From positions 310,001-374,000 of the forward strand of contig NZ_FNRJ01000001.1 of the NCBI RefSeq assembly GCF_900107855.1: a stretch of DNA of 64,000 nucleotides, given 5' to 3'. A program made the position numbers and the translations under genes. The notes under the pieces were generated by a model that saw only the letters and a list, made by a program, of their open reading frames with translations, was not told where the DNA came from and ran no database searches. Of this stretch, positions 58,687 through 64,000 are shown one piece after another; the first letter of the stretch is position 1, and every line of letters starts with the position of its first letter. Source of the DNA: Marinobacterium iners DSM 11526. GTDB lineage: Bacteria; Pseudomonadota; Gammaproteobacteria; Pseudomonadales; Balneatricaceae.

Positions 58687-59310
58687 ATGATGAACATTTT
58701 GCACCTGCGAGCCATATCGCATGAGTTGCCAGCCTTTGTACAAGCTCTGGAAGCACGAGGCATAGCCTCGCGTTCTGTGAGAGACCTCTGTGCCGACGAC
58801 CTGCGCGCCAGCCAAGTACTTCTGATTGAAGCCCATATTGACCAAAAAGCCCTGCTGGGCATGAAAGACGGCTTGATGGATTGCCTTAATGCTGGCGGCA
58901 CCATCGTCTTTAATGGCCATCTCGTTTATCCCCTGATTGATGGACTTGAGCCTTTTCAAGTGGCAGCAGGACGCGGACGTGATGACCTTGTGGTTGAGCG
59001 CGTTCATACGCATCCCGTGTTTGACGGGGTCGACTGCCAGGATTTGAGTTTCCGCCGTGGCGTGGCCGGATTCTATGCCCGCGGCGCCAACCCTCCGCCG
59101 GCAGATGCACAGGTATTGCATCGATTGAAACAGGATGGGTCGCCCATCGACTGGGTCTGGCAACGCCCCGAAGGTGGCCAGGTTTTCATGCATAGCGGCA
59201 ATACCATGTGGATGTACCTGAACGATAAGTCCAGCGCCGCTCGCATCGCTCCCCAGCTGCTGGACTGGGTGTGTGCCAGCGCTTCCGAATTAACCGAGGA
59301 GGCCCATTAA
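58687..59310 (+). CDS. ThuA-like/glutamine-amidotransferase-fold protein, first of a pair
   Basis: 207 residues with no signal peptide. It looks like a ThuA-like class I glutamine-amidotransferase fold (LLIEAHIDQKALLGMKDGLMDCLNAGGTIVFNGHL), with a G-G-T-I-V-F strand but no GxCxG nucleophile elbow, so no amidotransferase activity is expected. Conserved-looking residues include HTHPVFDGVD and FMHSGNTMWMYL. AGGA precedes the start. It lies in the iron-chelate ABC operon, directly before a second protein of related layout. I do not recognise a characterised homologue. Confidence 0.6.
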   Translation: MMNILHLRAISHELPAFVQALEARGIASRSVRDLCADDLRASQVLLIEAHIDQKALLGMKDGLMDCLNAGGTIVFNGHLVYPLIDGLEPFQVAAGRGRDDLVVERVHTHPVFDGVDCQDLSFRRGVAGFYARGANPPPADAQVLHRLKQDGSPIDWVWQRPEGGQVFMHSGNTMWMYLNDKSSAARIAPQLLDWVCASASELTEEAH

Positions 59311-59311
59311 G

Positions 59312-59953
59312 ATGCGTATTGCCTTTATTGATGGTGGCACCTACTACCACCACGCCACCTATAACGATCCAGAACTCAAGCCGTTCTTCGACCGCAATAT
59401 CTACGTACTGGACCTGCCCGACGCTGACTTGTCCGAGGTAGATTGTCTATATATTGCCAGCCGCCAAAACCCGGCCGACCTGATCGCCGCTCGTGACCGA
59501 ATCGCCGACTTTCTGGCCGAGGGGAAAACAGTCATTGCACTGGGAGAAAGCCATTGTGAGCAATGGCTGAAAGGGGTTGAGTGGACGCCTGGCATGACCA
59601 ACTTCTGGTGGTGGCTCACGCCAGGTGAGGACTCAGGCCTACGCATGAGCACACCCGAACATGATCTGTTCCGGTATATCAGCCTGGACGACGCCACTTG
59701 GCACCGCCACGGCACCCTGATCATACCTGAAGGAGCAGTATCATTGATCGATGCAGTGGAAGGCGGGTCTGTGCTCTACGACGACAGCAGCAGCGGCCCC
59801 GGCCGACGCATTGTCAGCACTCTGGACCCCTGTTATCACCATGGCAGCTACTTCATGCCTTCGACGACGCGTTTTTTAAAAGGATTTCTGCCTTGGTTAA
59901 AGCAAGGCGCAGCCAGGTGGTCACTTGAGCCAGATGGGACTTCAACCCAGTGA
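59312..59953 (+). CDS. ThuA-like/glutamine-amidotransferase-fold protein, second of a pair
   Basis: 213 residues, cytoplasmic, GAGGAGG before the ATG. It shares the order of the previous protein: IADFLAEGKTVIALGESHCEQWL, then STPEHDLFRYISLDDATWHRHG and HHGSYFMPSTTRFLKGFLPWL at the C-terminus (compare FMHSGNTMWMY ... QLLDWV). Many His and aromatic residues (YYHHATY, CYHHGSYF) could bind a metal or chelate. The pair ends the receptor-ABC operon. A role in releasing or changing the imported chelate is inference; no catalytic class can be assigned. Confidence 0.6.
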   Translation: MRIAFIDGGTYYHHATYNDPELKPFFDRNIYVLDLPDADLSEVDCLYIASRQNPADLIAARDRIADFLAEGKTVIALGESHCEQWLKGVEWTPGMTNFWWWLTPGEDSGLRMSTPEHDLFRYISLDDATWHRHGTLIIPEGAVSLIDAVEGGSVLYDDSSSGPGRRIVSTLDPCYHHGSYFMPSTTRFLKGFLPWLKQGAARWSLEPDGTSTQ

Positions 59954-60021
59954 AAATCACTCGAAACACAAAATTGGCCCCATCACCAAATAAGGAGACA
60001 CAACAGTCAACCTGAAATCGA

Positions 60022-61272
60022 TCACTGGACAGGTGGGAGATCATCCCTCCTGTCCACCGTAAACCCGTGTCCCAGCCCCACACGCCAGGACCAGACCAGA
60101 AACAGCAACAACAGGATGCCGGCTGAGAGGGCGAACGCGGTCGGAAATCCGTAAAGCTCAGCCAGAAAACCAACCATAACGGGTGCGGATGCCTGAGCAA
60201 GTCGGTTACCCATCAGTCGTGTAGCCAGACTGGGAGATCGCTGCTCACGGCTGACGCTTTCGGACAGAATCACCATCGACAGCGGCTGAGATATCCCGCC
60301 CGCGACACCGATCGCTATGGTCAGCAGGGCCAACAATACGACCTGGTCACCCACCATACCGGTAAGCATCAGCGCCCCCGTCACCACAACAACACCTATT
60401 TGAATCGAGCGGGTACGCCCGCCGAGCCAGTCGATCATACGCGACATCACCAATCGCACCAGCATGGAGGTCAGCGCTCTGAGGCTTAGCAGTACACCGA
60501 TTAGGCTCGCGCTGATGGCAAGCCCTTCAAGGTAGATCGGCATGAAGCCTGCGTGTGCCCCCATGATAAACAGCGACACACTCGACATGATGATCGCCAG
60601 CTGTACGCCGTGGTTGGTTCGAAGCAAACGCCACTGGGCAACATAACTGGCATTGCCACGCTGACTTTTTCCACCATAACCAGCACTGGACGAGAAAAAC
60701 AGCGCACTGACAAACGACAGCAGCGGAATGAAAGCGATGGTCGCAAAAGACAGGTGCAGCGAGTAGTGTTCAATCAGATAGCCTGCAAGCAGAGGCCCCA
60801 ATAGCTGCCCGGCTGACATACACATTGTGTACCAGCCGAAACAGCGCTCAAGCACTCGTCCCTGTCCAAGCCCGGACACCAATGACTGGGCGGCAATAAT
60901 AAGTACCATATTAGACATGCCGGCAATAACCTGGTTGGCCAGCAGACCCGTCAAGGAGGGGAAGAACAGTGAACATAAAGGCCCCGCAGACATGCCCAAG
61001 GCCCCGGCCAGAATAATGTTTCTGGCACCCATACGGCCGACGAAACCACCGATTGGAATGGCCAGCACCAAAGGCAATACGTAGGGAGCTGCCACAATCA
61101 GACCGATCATGGCAGGGCTGACCTGCAGTTCCAACGCCATGAAAGGCACCGTCAGCAACAGCATGGTGTTGGCCAACATGGCAAGTGACAGGGCAAGGCT
61201 CACGACGACGAGATCACGGTAAGCTTCTGGGTAGGCTATCTCGTCTCTGGGCGTTTCAGGCGTATCCGGCAC
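60022..61272 (-). CDS. MFS transporter, possible siderophore exporter
   Basis: 416 residues with about 12 membrane helices; GTG start. The first loop motif GGFVGRMGARNIILAGA and FGWYTMCMSAGQLLGPLLAGYLIEHY are typical of drug:proton antiporter-like MFS proteins. It is convergent with the iron-chelate importer operon. Export of a siderophore is possible from position, but many MFS proteins of this type export drugs or metabolites. Confidence 0.8.
   Translation of the reverse strand: MPDTPETPRDEIAYPEAYRDLVVVSLALSLAMLANTMLLLTVPFMALELQVSPAMIGLIVAAPYVLPLVLAIPIGGFVGRMGARNIILAGALGMSAGPLCSLFFPSLTGLLANQVIAGMSNMVLIIAAQSLVSGLGQGRVLERCFGWYTMCMSAGQLLGPLLAGYLIEHYSLHLSFATIAFIPLLSFVSALFFSSSAGYGGKSQRGNASYVAQWRLLRTNHGVQLAIIMSSVSLFIMGAHAGFMPIYLEGLAISASLIGVLLSLRALTSMLVRLVMSRMIDWLGGRTRSIQIGVVVVTGALMLTGMVGDQVVLLALLTIAIGVAGGISQPLSMVILSESVSREQRSPSLATRLMGNRLAQASAPVMVGFLAELYGFPTAFALSAGILLLLFLVWSWRVGLGHGFTVDRRDDLPPVQ
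60026..60056. terminator. Hairpin at the convergent ends of the ABC operon and MFS gene
   Basis: TGGACAGG-t-GGGA pairs with TCCC-t-CCTGTCCA around a five-base loop; the stem overlaps the last codons of the MFS gene. Confidence 0.55.
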
Positions 61273-61334
61273 GATGCAATGTCCAAAAAACTCTCGATTC
61301 TACACCAGCCAGCTTTCTGATGGAGCATCAGGGC

Positions 61335-63401
61335 TCAGTTGCCAGCCGAGCAGCTTTTCCCATACAACTGCATGAATTCGCTTGCCGGCATGGGCCGATA
61401 AAACAGAAAACCCTGCCCTGTCTTGCATCCTATACCCTGCAGCAGCCGGGCTTGTTCATCGGTTTCAATCCCTTCGGCCACCACTCCGAACTCCAGCTCA
61501 GAGAGCAGCTGGATCATGCCTTTAAGCAAGGTAGCCGCACGTGCATCGGTACACAGGTCCGCTACAAAGCTGCGGTCGATTTTCACCACATCCAGAGGCA
61601 GACGCCTCAGGTAGGTCAAGCTGGAATAGCCGGTCCCGAAGTCATCCAGCGCCAGGCTGAAACCAGCAGCACGCAAACTGGCAAGCTGTCGCAACACATC
61701 GTCCGCCAGGTTGATAAATGCGGTCTCGGTCACTTCCAGTTCCAACTGTTGCGCCTCCAAACCATATAGTGCGATGGTGTGCAGACACCAATCAACCAGA
61801 TCCGGCTCCTGCAGCTGCCGTGCCGACAGGTTGACACTCAGTCTTGGCAATCCGGGCAGCAGAGTCTGCCATTGCTGCAACAAAGCACAGCTTTGACTGA
61901 ACACCCAGCGGTCCAGCGCCACAATCAGACGGCTTTCTTCGGCTAGTGGAATAAACTCGCCCGGCGAGATCATTCCTTTTTCAGGATGTTGCCAACGCAA
62001 CAGAACCTCTGCTCCCACCAGCGCACGGTCGATGATGTTTACCTTCGGCTGCAGGTAGAGTTCAAGCCCCAGACCGGTTTCATGCTGAATCGCCAGTCTC
62101 AGCTGTTGCTCCAGCATCATCCGTTGACGCAATTCGTTACTCAGAGCTTCGTCGTAGAAACGATAACTGTCACGCCCGGCCTGCTTGGCCGCGATCAACG
62201 CTGTCTGGGCGCAGGCCAGCAGAGTATCGGCATCATCTCCATCTTTGGGGAAAACCGCCAGCCCTGCCGAAGGACTCAAGCGAATCGTCTCACCTTCAAG
62301 GTATAACGGCACCTGCAACTGGCTGATACACTCATTGGCATAACGCGCCATTCCGGTCAGGTCATGGGGGTCATTGATAATAGCCACCAGCTCATCGCCG
62401 GTCAGACGAAAAAAACTGAGCCTGTCGCCCAAGTGTTGCTGCAGTCGTTCAGCCTGACGTTTGATCAGCTGGTCGCCGCCACGCATGCCAAAGCGATCAT
62501 TGATCGGTGACAATTGACCAATGTCGATACACATCAAGGCAATCAAGGCTGAGTTCGTAGAGGGTTTTCGGTTTCGTTTCAGCAGCTGGGCAAGCGTCTG
62601 CACCAATTTGTAGCGGTTACCCATCCCCGTGAGCGGATCGGTGAATGCCAGCTCCTCGATTTGCGCCTCTTTTGCACGCATTTCGGTAAGGTCATGGAAG
62701 ATGGAAACAAAATTGGTTACGACGCCGTTATCATTTTTCAGTGCACTGACCGACATCCACTGTAGATAGACTTCACCACTCTTGCGCCGGTTCCAGACCT
62801 CCCCCTGCCAACTGCCGTGGCGTCGCAGCGACGCGTTCATCGCATCATAGAAGGGCTGTTCGTGATGATTAGAGCGCAGCAATTTGGGTGTCTGCCCAAT
62901 CACTTCCAATGCAGAATAACCGGTAATTTGGGTAAATGCCGGGTTAACCCGCTCGATCCGAGCGGCGGCATCCGTGACGATAATACCTTCGATGGTGCTG
63001 TCCAGAATGCGTTCCGCCATTGCTTCCTGGGTTTGAAAGGCACGTTTCAAGCGCTGATCCTGGCCTATACCGGTCAGGCCGGTTACCTGACCATGCTCAT
63101 CCAGATGAGGCAAAATGCGGAGGCTGACAGGCACTTCATGTCCCGCAAGGGTGCGGAAATTTACCACCCCGGCCCAGTAACCGCATTCCAGTACCTGCGG
63201 AAAAATTTCGCGGGACAGCTGCTGCCAGGTACTTTCGGTATGAAAGTCGCTGACGTGCAGCGGCTGCACACTCAGGTCATGTTCCTGACCGATTCCCAGC
63301 AGCTCACGGCCGGAGCGGTTTATAAACTCGATCCGGTAATGCTTGTCGACACTGGCAATAAAATCGCCGGTCAGATCCAGAAACTGCTGTTGTCTATCCA
63401 T
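61335..63401 (-). CDS. PAS-PAS-GGDEF-EAL protein, probable c-di-GMP phosphodiesterase
   Basis: 688 residues: PAS domain (about 1-115), second PAS (127-245), GGDEF domain (252-415) and EAL domain (425-680). The GGDEF site reads RLTGDELVAI, so the first Gly and terminal Phe are changed and cyclase activity is doubtful. The EAL domain begins GAEVLLRWQHPEKG (EVL in place of EAL) and keeps DDFGTGYSSL, KIDRSF and AEGIET, so hydrolysis of c-di-GMP is likely. No membrane segment is evident. A small gene lies 22 bases upstream. The link to metal uptake genes is not clear; it probably marks the end of the island. Confidence 0.9.
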   Translation of the reverse strand: MDRQQQFLDLTGDFIASVDKHYRIEFINRSGRELLGIGQEHDLSVQPLHVSDFHTESTWQQLSREIFPQVLECGYWAGVVNFRTLAGHEVPVSLRILPHLDEHGQVTGLTGIGQDQRLKRAFQTQEAMAERILDSTIEGIIVTDAAARIERVNPAFTQITGYSALEVIGQTPKLLRSNHHEQPFYDAMNASLRRHGSWQGEVWNRRKSGEVYLQWMSVSALKNDNGVVTNFVSIFHDLTEMRAKEAQIEELAFTDPLTGMGNRYKLVQTLAQLLKRNRKPSTNSALIALMCIDIGQLSPINDRFGMRGGDQLIKRQAERLQQHLGDRLSFFRLTGDELVAIINDPHDLTGMARYANECISQLQVPLYLEGETIRLSPSAGLAVFPKDGDDADTLLACAQTALIAAKQAGRDSYRFYDEALSNELRQRMMLEQQLRLAIQHETGLGLELYLQPKVNIIDRALVGAEVLLRWQHPEKGMISPGEFIPLAEESRLIVALDRWVFSQSCALLQQWQTLLPGLPRLSVNLSARQLQEPDLVDWCLHTIALYGLEAQQLELEVTETAFINLADDVLRQLASLRAAGFSLALDDFGTGYSSLTYLRRLPLDVVKIDRSFVADLCTDARAATLLKGMIQLLSELEFGVVAEGIETDEQARLLQGIGCKTGQGFLFYRPMPASEFMQLYGKSCSAGN

Positions 63402-63423
63402 CGCTCAATCCAGTTATATTCCG

Positions 63424-63732
63424 TCAAGCGCCACTGCTCTGCCAGAATTGTGCTGCAAGCGCGTTAAAGTCCGTTGCCACTCGCAATACGTGCCGTCCGA
63501 CCAGTCCATCACGCTGCGAGCGCAGCATTTTCATCACCAATTGTACCCAACCGATCCCATCATGGCGCCCGGTGCAGATATAGCGCGCCACGGGGTCACC
63601 AATTGCCACCTGTGCCTCGGCAGCAAGCTCTCGCCAGGGTTGCATGGTCCAGACGATCAACAGAGTAGAAAGAATATTAGCACTATCTGAAAACGTTTCT
63701 TCTTGTTGTGTAACCGGCATGTTGATCTTCAA
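63424..63732 (-). CDS. Small hypothetical protein upstream of the GGDEF-EAL gene
   Basis: About 102 residues from a TTG at 63732 with AGGAG seven bases upstream; ATG at 63720 (MPVTQQEETF) and a longer frame to 63780 are alternatives. No known domain is recognised; it is helical, with SANILSTLLIVWTMQPWRELAAEA and RSQRDGLVGRHVLRVATDFNALA. Probably in one operon with the PAS-GGDEF-EAL gene and might act with it. Confidence 0.5.
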   Translation of the reverse strand: MKINMPVTQQEETFSDSANILSTLLIVWTMQPWRELAAEAQVAIGDPVARYICTGRHDGIGWVQLVMKMLRSQRDGLVGRHVLRVATDFNALAAQFWQSSGA

Positions 63733-64000
63733 CTGAGATCTCCTGCCGGGCGTACAGTGACTCACTGAGAATGCAGCCATGAAAAGACACTACTTTAGTA
63801 TCAAAAGCGAAGCAATAACCCTTTAGGTTGTGTCAAATTGTTCAAAATACATTTTTAACTGGATCACCTGCCCTCACGATTGCCAACGGCTGCACACTCC
63901 TGGAGCCGAGTGCGTTTTATTGGTGCACAAATCAAGAGCACAACATTGTCATATCCATGTAACACATTGTAAATATTTGTATTTATCAACACTGGCACAG
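63733..64000. other. Right-edge intergenic region
   Basis: AT-rich sequence upstream of the small hypothetical gene. No gene, box or clear hairpin identified before the window ends. Confidence 0.4.

Noticed and set aside
1-64000. CRISPR arrays, tRNA or rRNA genes, insertion sequences, prophage genes
   Set aside because: None seen by eye on either strand; a tRNAscan or ISfinder search could not be run here.

Overview
The window reads as a metal-acquisition island from a gammaproteobacterium. Paired HutX/HugZ haem proteins, a Zur-type set of zinc-sparing paralogues, FecIR signalling and gammaproteobacterial Fur boxes point that way. An Oceanospirillales-like marine lineage would fit, but I cannot fix the genus. 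It holds eight TonB-dependent receptors (TBDRs) in 64 kb, each with its own periplasmic, inner-membrane or regulatory partners. No rRNA, tRNA, CRISPR array, insertion sequence or phage gene was seen.

Left edge (1-2.9 kb): a Fur-box promoter region separates an AraC regulator from a leftward operon encoding a MoeZ-type adenylyltransferase-rhodanese, a JAMM peptidase and the first 13 codons of a CysO/MoaD-like sulfur carrier. This is protein-thiocarboxylate sulfur transfer, probably for a thio-siderophore or for cysteine. From 3.1 to 9.5 kb lies a zinc-starvation regulon: pyrC-type dihydroorotase, second ThrRS, COG0523 GTPase, DksA2 with one of four zinc cysteines, a truncated COG0523 remnant, and a GalB-like PIG-L protein. 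Two GTTAT-N3-ATAAC Zur-type boxes precede these genes.

From 9.6 to 20.4 kb: a hydrolase and an XRE regulator, then a Slam translocon, two tandem hemophilin-like secreted proteins and a very large TBDR, followed by another TBDR. From 20.6 to 28.2 kb: a Fur-box SDR, then a four-gene operon of TBDR, exported and membrane-anchored CobN-like chelatase, ExbB-like channel and DUF2149 protein. This resembles the HmuRSTUV haem systems of Bacteroidetes but sits behind a Zur-type box. From 28.4 to 36.2 kb: a methyltransferase and MFS pair, then a FecI-FecR-TBDR-dihaem peroxidase group.

From 36.3 to 42.1 kb: a classical haem locus (hmuTUV divergent from receptor-hutX-hugZ). From 42.2 to 52.9 kb: an unusual locus of two related TBDRs, one behind a Zur-type box and with a His-rich N-terminus, the other behind a Fur box. 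They flank a Dpp/Nik-type ABC importer and a tetrapyrrole-methylase-family protein, with a divergent LysR gene. From 52.9 to 61.3 kb: a Crp/Fnr regulator divergent from a TBDR-BtuF/FecCD-type ABC operon that ends in two ThuA-like genes of unknown role, and a convergent MFS gene. The right edge holds a PAS-GGDEF-EAL protein and a small hypothetical.

The most interesting pattern is that Zur-type boxes sit not only before zinc-sparing housekeeping paralogues but before two outer-membrane receptor loci linked to tetrapyrrole-type enzymes (CobN-like chelatase; TP-methylase). A plausible but unproven reading is a zinc-tetrapyrrole or zincophore scavenging pathway.
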